A stretch of 9,001 bases of DNA from Chitinophagaceae bacterium (GCA_017853235.1 JAFMJX010000063.1:1-9001); one strand, 5' to 3'; shown: positions 1-8,331, numbered from the stretch's first letter. Numbers and translations: made by a program. Notes: generated from the sequence alone by a model not told the origin.

Positions 1-913
1 GTTTAGACCAAGATACTCTTTTAGCAGGATGTGCTCCAGGACCAATATTTTGATATTCACTATATCTGGCAGTGGATTCGTTGGCGGGATTCTTCCAATT
101 GTTCCAACCCTCTTCAATAATATGTGGCCCAAGCCAACAATTCAAATAAGTGACACTTGCAGTAGGACTCCAAGGTCTCCCCAAAGAAACTTTATGAAGA
201 GAAGTATCGCCCGTCAATTGACAATTTTTAAATACAAATCCAAATGGAATAATTGAATTTGTAGAAGCTGCAGTAACATGCGAATTCTTTTTACTATGAA
301 TTTTGCAATTTTCAAATAGAGCTGTTGCTGCTCCAAAAATAAAATCGGTGGTCCCTTCAATATAGCAATCCTTATAATATTGTTTTACCCCATTTCCACT
401 TAAAAATAAAACATCTTGAAATCCAAGCATTCGACAATTAAAAAAAGAAGCACGATTTCCTTCTACTCTTAATGCAACTGCCTGACCCGCGTTAAATCCC
501 GCTTGATTACTAAAAGTAATATGTTGCGCTTGAAAATCACTTCCATAAACAAATACGGACGCACAGGTCCATGTATTTAAAGTATCTCCGTTTGGTAATG
601 TCACTCCTGCATGATTATCAAACTGTAAAATGGTATTATTTTCATCCTCCCCCACCATAGTGATTTGTGTTTTACTTGCATCCACAGTGACGACTTCCTT
701 ATAAACTCCTTTTTTTATGAATATCTTATACGGTCTTACGTTCCCAGAAGGAATTAAATTCAAAACCTCTTGAACACTTGTATAGGAACTACTACCATCT
801 TTACTCACGACAAAATCATATGAACTTAAATTAATTTGTGATAGGACCACACCACTATTGAATAATAAAACTAAAAGAACTAGAAGCGCCTTGCTACGAT
901 ATACTAATTTCAT
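1..913 (-). CDS. Pectin methylesterase (pectinesterase), family CE8, C-terminus cut by the window edge
   Basis: This enzyme hydrolyses methyl esters of homogalacturonan, giving pectate and methanol. My translation of the reverse strand gives an open frame of 304 residues that runs off the left edge. It starts with a Sec signal peptide (hydrophobic from about residue 9, likely cleavage near residue 25, VVLS/Q) with no lipobox. CE8 motifs appear in order: GVYKE 69-73, QAVALR 144-149, QDVLF 166-170, DFIFG 190-194 and LGRPW 244-248. They provide Gln144, Gln166, Asp167, Asp190, Arg246 and Trp248, the expected beta-helix active site. The usual third position of QDT is Val here. The C-terminal GPGAHPAKRVSW (291-302) is the normal family end, so probably only a few tens of residues are missing. 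The start is uncertain: ATG at 913 follows an AGGGAA-like stretch, while an in-frame ATG at 940 would add nine residues. It is last of five PUL genes visible, with a 65-base gap after the CE12 gene that shows no terminator. Confidence 0.95.
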   Translation of the reverse strand, partial: MKLVYRSKALLVLLVLLFNSGVVLSQINLSSYDFVVSKDGSSSYTSVQEVLNLIPSGNVRPYKIFIKKGVYKEVVTVDASKTQITMVGEDENNTILQFDNHAGVTLPNGDTLNTWTCASVFVYGSDFQAQHITFSNQAGFNAGQAVALRVEGNRASFFNCRMLGFQDVLFLSGNGVKQYYKDCYIEGTTDFIFGAATALFENCKIHSKKNSHVTAASTNSIIPFGFVFKNCQLTGDTSLHKVSLGRPWSPTASVTYLNCWLGPHIIEEGWNNWKNPANESTARYSEYQNIGPGAHPAKRVSWSK

Positions 914-978
914 TATTTTAATTTTCCCTATTCTATTCATTATCTCATTCTTTTTATTAAATTAAAACCACTATTTTT

Positions 979-1728
979 TTATTTTATTTTTGAGACAACA
1001 ATATGATTATTTAAATCTGTATTTAATTCTTTCAAATTTTTTAACACCAATTGCGCTATTAGTCTTGCTCCTAATTCATTAAAATGTGTATTATCATTTC
1101 TCCCTTCCGGATAATTAGGATGCTCCCCCGGCTTTAATTGCATAAATAATAAAGTGGAATTTTCTTTTCCAAATTGTTGGTACAAAGCTCTACTTTGTGA
1201 ATCCAAGTCAATAAAAAGTACATTTTGATCTTTGGCTACTTCCTTAACGTAGGCAGCGTATTCACGATGCGTTTCCTGTGCTGTTCCTAAAGTGTCAAAC
1301 TTTCTTCTTGAAACAGGAGTCAGTAAAACAGGAATGGCTTTTTTCATTCGTGCTTCGGTAATAAACTTCACAAGATTTGCTTTGAATTCTGCCGGTGGCG
1401 CATATCTTTCTTTCTTTTCAACTGCTTCATCATTGTGTCCAAATTGAATCAAAACAAAATCACCCTCTTTTGCACCATCAACTACTTGTTGCCATAAATT
1501 TTCACTAATAAATGTTTTAGTGCTTCTTCCATTTTTTGCTAAATTTTTTACCTGTATAGATGAATCCCAAAAATATACGAAGGGCATTCCCCAGCCAGTT
1601 TCAGGATAGGTCTTTGTTTCTTTGATCGCAATAGTGCTGTCCCCACATAACCATATAGTTTTTTTATCATCTGTGATAGCCGACACCAAAATGACCCATA
1701 AAATGGTTGAAAATAAAAATCGTTTCAT
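979..1728 (-). CDS. Rhamnogalacturonan acetylesterase-like SGNH hydrolase, family CE12
   Basis: This is a 249-residue serine esterase predicted to remove acetyl groups from pectin (rhamnogalacturonan or acetylated galacturonan). The N-terminus is a signal peptide (hydrophobic residues 4-18, no lipobox Cys). SGNH blocks are clear: GDST 29-32 with nucleophile Ser31, NGRS 66-69 with the oxyanion Gly67, GHND 97-100 with Asn99, and DNTHF 212-216 giving Asp212 and His215 of the triad. This arrangement and length match CE12 enzymes such as RhgT/YesT and fungal RGAE. The gene starts 12 bases after the pectate lyase stop and has an AAAAGG motif at a good distance, so the start is well supported. Position between a pectate lyase and a pectin methylesterase supports a pectin substrate. 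The exact acetylated residue it acts on cannot be read from sequence. The end is a short polar tail after the last helix, with no sorting domain. Confidence 0.93.
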   Translation of the reverse strand: MKRFLFSTILWVILVSAITDDKKTIWLCGDSTIAIKETKTYPETGWGMPFVYFWDSSIQVKNLAKNGRSTKTFISENLWQQVVDGAKEGDFVLIQFGHNDEAVEKKERYAPPAEFKANLVKFITEARMKKAIPVLLTPVSRRKFDTLGTAQETHREYAAYVKEVAKDQNVLFIDLDSQSRALYQQFGKENSTLLFMQLKPGEHPNYPEGRNDNTHFNELGARLIAQLVLKNLKELNTDLNNHIVVSKIK

Positions 1729-1736
1729 ATGTAAAG

Positions 1737-1742
1737 CCTTTT
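1737..1742 (-). promoter_or_regulatory. Shine-Dalgarno-like ribosome binding site of the CE12 gene
   Basis: Read on the minus strand the motif is AAAAGG, followed by 8 bases and then ATG at 1728. It overlaps the TAA stop of the pectate lyase gene. Purine-rich sites like this are rare in this window (susC, susD and the lyase have none), which suggests local re-initiation or translational coupling. It supports the chosen start. Confidence 0.5.
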
Positions 1743-3141
1743 AGTTGAATTTAGCATCCACCAAGATACTATTAATGTATACTTCTAAGTTACTATACTC
1801 TTTTAATAAATTGAAATGTTGCGCATCCAATGCATTTTTTGGATCTAACCCTTGCGCCATTTCCCAAACATCTGGGATGCCATCTTGATCACTATCCACT
1901 AAAACGGTTCCCATTTTTAAAGTGGGCCAGGCTATTAAGGTTTGTTCAAAAGGAGTTCCATGAGGGAATCCTCCTTGAACATCAATAATTTTACCTCTTC
2001 TTTTAATTACATCTTCAATAATGCGTTGGTCTAATGTGTCTCTTTTAAAGGATGCGCCTACCTTGTCTAAGACTTTTAAAAATGCTTCAGCTGCATTTTC
2101 ATTAGGTATAGCAATAACTTCAAAAGGTTGTGAAGTGATGGTGTTCATTTTATCTTGATTTGATGCTTCCATGTGAACACCTAATAAATTATTTTGAGTA
2201 ACCTGTTTAGCTCCTTCAACAATATTACCATTCACGAAAAATTTTCCAAAAGATCTTTGTTCATTTTTAGTAGGATTCACTATACGCTCTTGCACTCTGC
2301 TATGAGTCATTGGTCCGGGTCGATAATAATTATTGACCATATTATATTTTCCGCCTTCTCCACCATACACGCTATTGTGTTGCCAATTATAAATTACATT
2401 GTTTGAGAAATCAACTAATTCATCCTCTGCTCCTAAACGAGCTCCATTAAATCGTGGATTTCGACTCACACAATGTGCAAATAAGTTGTGATGCGCTGTA
2501 GTGTGTTTTCCACCCCAAATACCTCCATATCCATGATTTTCAAAATCCTTATCGCCTGTTTCATAATGATAAGAATAATTCAATGGCTCTGCGATTAAAT
2601 TCCATTGTATAGTAGTGCTGTCTCCTCCATAAATTGAAAACACTTCGTCATTGCTCCAACTCATACTACAATGATCTATGATGATATTTTTTCTTCTATT
2701 GCCTCCAAATGCATCATCCCCTCCATTTCCATTAAGCATCTCACCCCTTTGAAATTTATCACCTAATCTAAATCTTATATACCTTACTATGATATTATCA
2801 CCACCTAATCCAACAGTTTGATCTGCTAAACAAATTCCTTCACCTGGAGCAGTTTGCCCAGCTATAGTGATATCACCTAAAATAGTCAACTTGGTTTGTA
2901 AATGAATTGTGCCTGAAACTTGGAATACTACAATTCGTTTTGTTTTTTTGGTAACGGCTTCCCTAAAACTTCCAGGACCGCTATCATTCAAATTATTAAC
3001 GATGCATGTTTCACCACCTCTCCCTCCCGTAGTGTATTTTCCAAAACCTTCGGCACCTGGAAAAGCAACCACTTGTGCTGATAAATTTCCATGCATCAAG
3101 GTATGAGCAAAAAACAATAATAGAATTACTTTTTTTAACAT
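1741..3141 (-). CDS. Secreted pectate lyase, polysaccharide lyase family 1
   Basis: This 466-residue enzyme is predicted to cleave polygalacturonate by Ca-dependent beta-elimination. Residues 1 to about 22 form a signal peptide (LSA/Q, no lipobox). The mature protein opens with VVAFPGAEGFG and TGGRGGE (38-44), the usual start of Bacteroidota PL1 lyases. The right-handed beta-helix follows, with IIDHCSMSWSNDE (154-166), equivalent to the WiDH region of PL1, and SRNPRFNGAR (226-235), which carries the candidate catalytic arginine (Arg227 or Arg230). A DSDQDGIPDVWE segment (416-427) near the C-terminus resembles a thrombospondin type 3 calcium-binding loop, common at the end of this subgroup. 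The start is placed at the ATG at 3141. An in-frame TTG at 3156 would add five residues but lies in the base of a hairpin and precedes the signal peptide awkwardly. The gene is third in the operon; the gap of 53 bases from susD is almost filled by that hairpin. Confidence 0.95.
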   Translation of the reverse strand: MLKKVILLLFFAHTLMHGNLSAQVVAFPGAEGFGKYTTGGRGGETCIVNNLNDSGPGSFREAVTKKTKRIVVFQVSGTIHLQTKLTILGDITIAGQTAPGEGICLADQTVGLGGDNIIVRYIRFRLGDKFQRGEMLNGNGGDDAFGGNRRKNIIIDHCSMSWSNDEVFSIYGGDSTTIQWNLIAEPLNYSYHYETGDKDFENHGYGGIWGGKHTTAHHNLFAHCVSRNPRFNGARLGAEDELVDFSNNVIYNWQHNSVYGGEGGKYNMVNNYYRPGPMTHSRVQERIVNPTKNEQRSFGKFFVNGNIVEGAKQVTQNNLLGVHMEASNQDKMNTITSQPFEVIAIPNENAAEAFLKVLDKVGASFKRDTLDQRIIEDVIKRRGKIIDVQGGFPHGTPFEQTLIAWPTLKMGTVLVDSDQDGIPDVWEMAQGLDPKNALDAQHFNLLKEYSNLEVYINSILVDAKFN

Positions 3142-3154
3142 AGAATAAATATAC

Positions 3155-3192
3155 AAAACAAATAAGGCTGCGTAAGCAGCCTTATTTGTTTT
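3155..3192 (-). terminator. Perfect 17-bp stem-loop with U-rich tail between susD and the pectate lyase gene
   Basis: The arms AAAACAAATAAGGCTGC (3155-3171) and its exact complement (3176-3192) enclose a 4-base loop at 3172-3175. Read in the direction of transcription, the GC-rich core AAGGCTGC/GCAGCCTT is followed by ATTTGTTTTG, the shape of an intrinsic terminator. The stem begins two bases after the susD stop codon and ends 13 bases before the lyase ATG, so there is no room for a new promoter after it. It is therefore more likely a partial terminator, attenuator or mRNA-end stabiliser that lowers enzyme expression relative to susCD than a true operon end. A T-rich run also follows it on the plus strand, so it could work in both directions. 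Confidence 0.75.
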
Positions 3193-3194
3193 TA

Positions 3195-5000
3195 TTAATA
3201 ACCAGGGTTCTGTTTCAAATTAAAGTTTGCATCAATTGCAGGTTGCGGAATTGGCAAGAGCTCTGATTTACCAGTAGTAAATCCAGTAGCAAATCGAGAT
3301 AAAGCAGTTGTGTTAATTGCAGTGCTTATCCAAACTACTTTTGTAGTTCCTGCTGGAGTTGCTGTGGGAGCTGTTTTGTAAAATGAATTTGCCCATAAAG
3401 TAACGTCATCTGCAGTAGAAGGCGTTTTGAAATACATTGCAATTGGCAAATTAGCATATGCACCAACTCTATTAGACATATTTAATAAATCGGTTTTAGT
3501 AGAAGCCAATTTGCTTGCTAATAAATTCCATCTAATTAAATCATACTTGCGAATACCTTCACCGCCTAACTCTAAAGAACGTTCTTTTACAATGGCATCA
3601 AAAAATGCAGCTTTAGATAAACCTGCTGGTAAATCCACTGTGGCATCTGGTGTAGCAATCGCTTTTCCATAGCCTCTTCTTCTCACTTGATTAATAGCAT
3701 TATATGCGGCTGCAGTAGGCCCATTAATTTCATTTTCTGCTTCAGCAAACATTAACAATACATCAGAGTAGCGAATGATTTGCCATTTCAAACTTAAGTA
3801 TTGAACCGCATCTGTAGGTAAGATAGAAGGATTAGAAATCCAATCTCTTCTGTATTTTCCATCATTGATAGCAGTAATGGTTTGGCCTGTTTTAGTCACT
3901 CCATCTGTATTCACATTGTAAATTGCACAAGTCACATCTCTACGAGTATCTGTGGAATCAAAAGCATAAAAATAAGTAGGTAATACGTTGATACTTTTAT
4001 TCCCAAAGTTGTTTACAGTAGGTCCATTGTAATAGCCTAATTTGGTATCAGCAACACCTGATCTTCCAATCGCACTGGCTTGGAACATTAATTCGCCATC
4101 TGGATCAGCCACAGTTCTCGCACAAACTTGATCCTTCCATAAAGCTTTAAAACTAGGATTTAATTTATGTTGACCTGAATTGATAATATCATTGCACTCG
4201 TCTTTAGCAATTTGATAGTATGTAGCAGCATTAGAACCTTGAACCATAGTACCCGTTTTGCGTAAAGAATAACCTGCACGATATAATGCAATTCTAGCAC
4301 GTAATGCTTTTACTGCACCTTTAGTAATTCTCTCATCTTGTTGATCACCAATACTAGTTAATTCATTTCTCCAAGGAACTAAAGTAGCCGCTTCTTTTAA
4401 ATCCACTAACAATTTTTCATACAAAGAATCACGATCTGTTTTTGCAGGAAAAGGATTCGCTCCTGCCTGATTAGAAGCTGAAGTAAAATGAGCAGGTAAA
4501 TCACCCCAGTTACGTATACCTTCCAAGTAAAACTGAGCACGTAAGGTTAAAGCTTCCCCATATAAACGTTGTAACTTCTTTTTCTCTTGATCAGATCCAG
4601 CAGTATACATGGTCATTTTTGGAATATTATCAATACAAATATTTGCAAATTCAATGCCTGTAAAAATTTGATTGAATGGATTGGTGATTTGTGCATTTCC
4701 TGATGTAGCGGAATAACGAGCGATATCTCTACGATCGTTATCTCCAGCTCCAGTTGGGCCTTGCATTTCATCATTATCTACTGGATAATATAAACTTAAA
4801 CGAATACCATATCCTGCATCACCTACTAAACGGCTATATACTGAAGCTAACGCTTTAGTGACACTAGGAACATCACTAAATACCAAGTCGGTACTTACTT
4901 CGGTGGTTGGTCTTTGGTCTAAGAATTTTGTACATCCAGTCAACAGTACTATTACTGTCACTAGGTATATTACATTTTTAGAAATTAATTTGTTCATCAT
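3195..5000 (-). CDS. SusD/RagB-family outer-membrane glycan-binding lipoprotein
   Basis: This is the surface lipoprotein that caps the SusC transporter and binds oligosaccharide for import; from its neighbours the ligand is probably a pectin fragment. The protein is 601 residues. A lipoprotein signal peptide ends at LLTGC with the lipidated Cys23, followed by TKFLDQRPTTE, the usual SusD start. The N-terminal SusD-like domain (TPR-type helices) covers roughly residues 24-230, with the RagB/SusD domain after it. The C-terminus LLPIPQPAIDANFNL then KQNPGY (581-601) is the family signature. The helical region RSLELGGEGIRKYDLIRW, also typical, is intact. Two ATG codons are adjacent at 5000 and 4997; the first is used. 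It starts 25 bases after the susC stop with no Shine-Dalgarno motif, normal in Bacteroidota. Length and motifs indicate a complete gene. The exact ligand cannot be read from sequence. Confidence 0.97.
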   Translation of the reverse strand: MMNKLISKNVIYLVTVIVLLTGCTKFLDQRPTTEVSTDLVFSDVPSVTKALASVYSRLVGDAGYGIRLSLYYPVDNDEMQGPTGAGDNDRRDIARYSATSGNAQITNPFNQIFTGIEFANICIDNIPKMTMYTAGSDQEKKKLQRLYGEALTLRAQFYLEGIRNWGDLPAHFTSASNQAGANPFPAKTDRDSLYEKLLVDLKEAATLVPWRNELTSIGDQQDERITKGAVKALRARIALYRAGYSLRKTGTMVQGSNAATYYQIAKDECNDIINSGQHKLNPSFKALWKDQVCARTVADPDGELMFQASAIGRSGVADTKLGYYNGPTVNNFGNKSINVLPTYFYAFDSTDTRRDVTCAIYNVNTDGVTKTGQTITAINDGKYRRDWISNPSILPTDAVQYLSLKWQIIRYSDVLLMFAEAENEINGPTAAAYNAINQVRRRGYGKAIATPDATVDLPAGLSKAAFFDAIVKERSLELGGEGIRKYDLIRWNLLASKLASTKTDLLNMSNRVGAYANLPIAMYFKTPSTADDVTLWANSFYKTAPTATPAGTTKVVWISTAINTTALSRFATGFTTGKSELLPIPQPAIDANFNLKQNPGY

Positions 5001-5025
5001 ATTAATGTTTTTAAAACTTGTTCAA

Positions 5026-8000
5026 TTAAAAAGTGGCATTTACTCCAAAAATGAATGTTCTACTTTTTGGATAGGCTGAATAATCTAAGCCAGGAGTTAA
5101 AGCACTACCTGCTACACTCACCTCTGGATCATATCCAGTGTATTTAGTAAATATAGCTAGGTTATTTCCTGTGAAATAAAATCTCAATTTGCTAATTTTT
5201 AATCTAGCTAATTTTTTAGTATCAATTGAATGACCAATTGTAACGTTATTAATTCTAACAAAAGAACCATCTTCTATTGCCCATGAATGAGGATAAAAAG
5301 CGCCTGAACTTTTCAGAGGCATCCAAATTTTGGCATTAGAGTTAATGAATGCTAACACATCTGGAGGAAGGCCCACTGCTTGGTTGGCACTATTCACCCA
5401 TTGTGTCGTGATACCCACATCGCTCACGTTTTTCCAGCGATTTTGCATCACTGATAACAAGTTTGCATTGTTGGTATATCCGTTTGTAAATTCTATTTTG
5501 TTGGCATTGTATACTTGATTACCATATGAGAAGTTTACAAACACACTAAAGTCCCAGTTTTTATAAGAAAATTGTTGATTCAAACCACCAGTGTAAGTAG
5601 GATTTGCATTTCCAATAATTTGTCTGTCATTGTTTAAATCAACAACACCATCTCCGTTTAAGTCCTTGAATTTAATAGATCCTGGTTGCACTGTACCAAT
5701 GATTCCAACGTTAGTAGGAACACCTGCTTTTAAAGTATATACACTTGTAACAGGATTGTAATCAAAGTCGCTCACTTTATAAAAACCATCAGTCACTAAA
5801 CCATACATAGATCCCAAAGGTTGGCCAATTTTAATGATGTAATCAGTAGGTTGTCCCGATACTCCCCAACTTGCGCTTGGATAAAAACTTGTTTGATTAA
5901 TACCCAATGCAACCACTTTATTCACGTTATGAGAGATATTGAAATTCGCATTCCAATTAAAATCTTTACCCTTCACAATCACCGCATTTAATTGTAGCTC
6001 TATACCCTTGTTATTGGTTTTACCAATATTTTGTAATTGAGTGCTATATCCAAATGTGGGTGCAATAGGCACGTTTAACAATAAATTTTTTGAAGCGTTG
6101 TCATACACATCTACTGATAAATCAAAACGTTTAGCAAAGCTAATATCAATACCTATATTTTTATTTTGCGTGGACTCCCATTGCAAGTTTGGATTTACCA
6201 AGCCTGCAGAAGAATACCCAGTAACCATTTGATTATTGATGCCATAAAAATAGGTTCCATCATTTTTAAAAGTACTTAAATATAAATAGTCATTGATTCT
6301 GTTGTTACCCACTTCACCATATCCTAAACGAACTTTCAAGTCGCTAATAAAATTAACCGACTCCATGAATTTTTCATTTTTGACTCTCCATGCAAAAGAT
6401 CCAGCTGGGAAATAACCCCATTGCTTACCAGGTGCAAACTTAGAAGCTGCGTCAGCACGAACATTCGCAGAGAATAAATATTTATCCTTGTAAGCATAGT
6501 TAATTCTTCCAAAAAAGGATAAACTTGTATATCTGGTTTCTGCACGCTTAGGATAACCTGCAAAAGGAACACCAGGTGATACTGCAGGAAATGCATTAGC
6601 AGGGGTTGTTCCAGAAGGTAATAATTTATTTAAATTAAATGTATTAGTCGTACTTAAATCATAAGTTTCCTCTCCTATTAAAAAATCAAAATCATGTGCG
6701 TCTTTGTAATTTTTCAAAGAATACGTTAACACGTTTGAATTGGTTAATGTTTTACGGTTAGAGGTATCTAATCCAGTAATAGGCTTACGAGAACCTTGTA
6801 AAACCGAATATGGAGTAATAGAATCACTAAATTTCAAATCTACATAATCGTTCAAATCATATCCGAAAGTAGATTTCAAAGTAAGATTTTTAGCTACTTG
6901 ATACGAAGCATAAACAGTTACATTTGAATTAGTGGTGGTTTTCTTTCTATATTCGGCATTGGCTAATGCAATTGGATTTACTAAGTTTAAACCATTTCCT
7001 ACGTTTGGATCAGCCAAAGGATCTAAGGCTTCAATATCTTGATTCGTTGATAAGAAAGGACGATACTTAACCGCGTTTCTCAAACGGTTGTATGAAGAAC
7101 CTTTATCATCAGATACACCCGCTCCTAATACTTCTTGTACTGAATATCTGCCTGATAGGCCAAGCTTTAACTTTTTAGTAGCTTGGTAGTCCGTTTTTGC
7201 AATAAACATATTTCTTTTATACTTTGAATTCAACACAATCGCTTGGTCATCATTCATAGTATATCCAAAATTGTAAGTAAACTTATTGGTACCACCCATT
7301 AATGAAAGATTTTGAGTGCGAGAGATGCCGGATTTTCCAAAAACTTCGTCTTGCCAATTAGTAGGTATTACATTTCTATAATTTCCTAAAGTATCCCAAG
7401 TGGTTCCAAAATTTTTTAAGAAAGTAGTACTATCCACTGAAGAACCTCTGGATCTTTCAGATTGATAAAAAACATAATCATAAGGACTTAAAACATCCAA
7501 TCTTTTACTTAATTCTTTCACGCCATAAAATCCATTATAACTTACTTGCATTTTGCCTTTACGACCGCCTTTTGTGGTAATTAAAATAACACCATTACCT
7601 CCACGCGCTCCATATATAGCGGTAGCAGCAGCATCCTTTAATACATCTATTGATTGAATATCTTGAGGTGCAATGGATGACAATCCGTTTTCAACCTGTA
7701 CTCCATCTACAACATATAAAGGAGAGTTATCACTAGTAATAGACATACCGCCACGAACACGAATACGAATAGCAGCATCTGGGGAGCCTTCCGCCGTAGT
7801 TGCAGTTACACCCGCTAAACGACCATTCAATGCTTCTGCTGCAGAATTCACAGGAATATCTTTTAAATCCCTTGCATTCACTGAAGCTACCGAAGCTAGT
7901 AAATCCTTACGCTTAATACTTTGATAACCAATAACAACTACCTCATCCAAATTAGCGTTATTTTTTTCTAACTTAACTAAGACAGGTTCAGATGAAGTCA

Positions 8001-8247
8001 CTGACTTTGTAACACTTTTGTAACCAATGTAAGTAAAGCTAATTACAGTTCCAGTAGATGGAATGCTAATAGTAAACTTTCCTTCTTTGTTGGTTTGAGT
8101 TCCTTTTGAATTTCCTTTGATAATTACACTAACGCCTTCTAAAGGTGCGCCAGTTTCATCTGTAACTTGACCAGTTACATTTTTGTTTTGGGCCCAAATT
8201 CCTATTGTTAGGAAGGATACCAAAACCGTCAATACGATTTTTTTCAT
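5026..8247 (-). CDS. SusC/RagA-family TonB-linked outer-membrane transporter
   Basis: This 1073-residue protein is the outer-membrane beta-barrel that imports glycan with TonB energy, paired with the SusD protein directly downstream. A signal peptide ends near residue 19 (GIWA/Q). Residues about 22-95 form a carboxypeptidase-regulatory-like beta-sandwich (VTGQVTDETGAPLEGVSV, FTYIGY). The TonB box DEVVVIGY lies at 101-108. The plug domain spans about 112-230 and contains LYVVDG (177-182), DVLKDAAATAIYG (201-213) and GVILITTKGG (219-228), the SusC signature. The rest is the 22-strand barrel, ending in an aromatic residue (FIFGVNATF) as needed for BAM-mediated insertion. There is no N-terminal STN domain, so it is not expected to signal to an anti-sigma factor. 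The ATG at 8247 fits the signal peptide exactly. It is the first gene of the PUL operon, and the 232 bases upstream should hold its promoter. The pectin substrate is inferred from the enzymes behind it. Confidence 0.97.
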   Translation of the reverse strand: MKKIVLTVLVSFLTIGIWAQNKNVTGQVTDETGAPLEGVSVIIKGNSKGTQTNKEGKFTISIPSTGTVISFTYIGYKSVTKSVTSSEPVLVKLEKNNANLDEVVVIGYQSIKRKDLLASVASVNARDLKDIPVNSAAEALNGRLAGVTATTAEGSPDAAIRIRVRGGMSITSDNSPLYVVDGVQVENGLSSIAPQDIQSIDVLKDAAATAIYGARGGNGVILITTKGGRKGKMQVSYNGFYGVKELSKRLDVLSPYDYVFYQSERSRGSSVDSTTFLKNFGTTWDTLGNYRNVIPTNWQDEVFGKSGISRTQNLSLMGGTNKFTYNFGYTMNDDQAIVLNSKYKRNMFIAKTDYQATKKLKLGLSGRYSVQEVLGAGVSDDKGSSYNRLRNAVKYRPFLSTNQDIEALDPLADPNVGNGLNLVNPIALANAEYRKKTTTNSNVTVYASYQVAKNLTLKSTFGYDLNDYVDLKFSDSITPYSVLQGSRKPITGLDTSNRKTLTNSNVLTYSLKNYKDAHDFDFLIGEETYDLSTTNTFNLNKLLPSGTTPANAFPAVSPGVPFAGYPKRAETRYTSLSFFGRINYAYKDKYLFSANVRADAASKFAPGKQWGYFPAGSFAWRVKNEKFMESVNFISDLKVRLGYGEVGNNRINDYLYLSTFKNDGTYFYGINNQMVTGYSSAGLVNPNLQWESTQNKNIGIDISFAKRFDLSVDVYDNASKNLLLNVPIAPTFGYSTQLQNIGKTNNKGIELQLNAVIVKGKDFNWNANFNISHNVNKVVALGINQTSFYPSASWGVSGQPTDYIIKIGQPLGSMYGLVTDGFYKVSDFDYNPVTSVYTLKAGVPTNVGIIGTVQPGSIKFKDLNGDGVVDLNNDRQIIGNANPTYTGGLNQQFSYKNWDFSVFVNFSYGNQVYNANKIEFTNGYTNNANLLSVMQNRWKNVSDVGITTQWVNSANQAVGLPPDVLAFINSNAKIWMPLKSSGAFYPHSWAIEDGSFVRINNVTIGHSIDTKKLARLKISKLRFYFTGNNLAIFTKYTGYDPEVSVAGSALTPGLDYSAYPKSRTFIFGVNATF

Positions 8248-8301
8248 ACGAGCAATATGTGTTTTAGCAATCTGCCCAAAAAGGGCCTTAAAAAATACTC
8301 A

Positions 8302-8331
8302 CAAGTCTATTCATATTACACTATAATATAA
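8302..8331 (-). promoter_or_regulatory. Candidate Bacteroidota-type promoter of the susC operon
   Basis: On the minus strand TAGACTTG (8309-8302) differs by one base from the -7 consensus TAnnTTTG. TTA (8331-8329) stands 19 bases upstream, where a TTG would be expected for the -33 element. A start of transcription near 8295 would give a leader of about 50 bases before the ATG at 8247. Both boxes are imperfect and the region is AT-rich, so a chance match is quite possible. Confidence 0.3.

Larger units (their letters stand above)
1..8247 (-). other. Predicted pectin polysaccharide utilization locus (five co-directional genes)
   Basis: Five genes on one strand, in transcription order SusC, SusD, PL1 pectate lyase, CE12 acetylesterase and CE8 methylesterase, are separated by 25, 53, 12 and 65 bases. 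Such spacing fits a single operon. The enzyme set covers removal of both common ester decorations of pectin and cleavage of the exposed galacturonan backbone. The SusCD pair identifies it as a PUL by the usual definition. The operon may continue past the left edge, since CE8 is incomplete there. No HTCS, ECF sigma/anti-sigma or AraC regulator is encoded within the window. Confidence 0.88.

Noticed and set aside
3142..3156. Earlier TTG start for the pectate lyase at 3156
   Set aside because: It puts MYIYS in front of a normal MLKK signal peptide and lies within the base of the hairpin. The ATG at 3141 is the better start.
6336..6596. An 86-codon open frame on the minus strand inside susC
   Set aside because: It lies wholly inside the SusC barrel coding region in another frame, and its protein shows no recognisable domain. 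It is a shadow frame.
29..7924. Plus-strand open frames of 62-83 codons antisense to the PUL genes (e.g. 29-256, 2194-2406, 3427-3672, 7673-7924)
   Set aside because: Each is antisense to a well-supported gene and has no family motif. AT-rich genes often leave such frames on the opposite strand.
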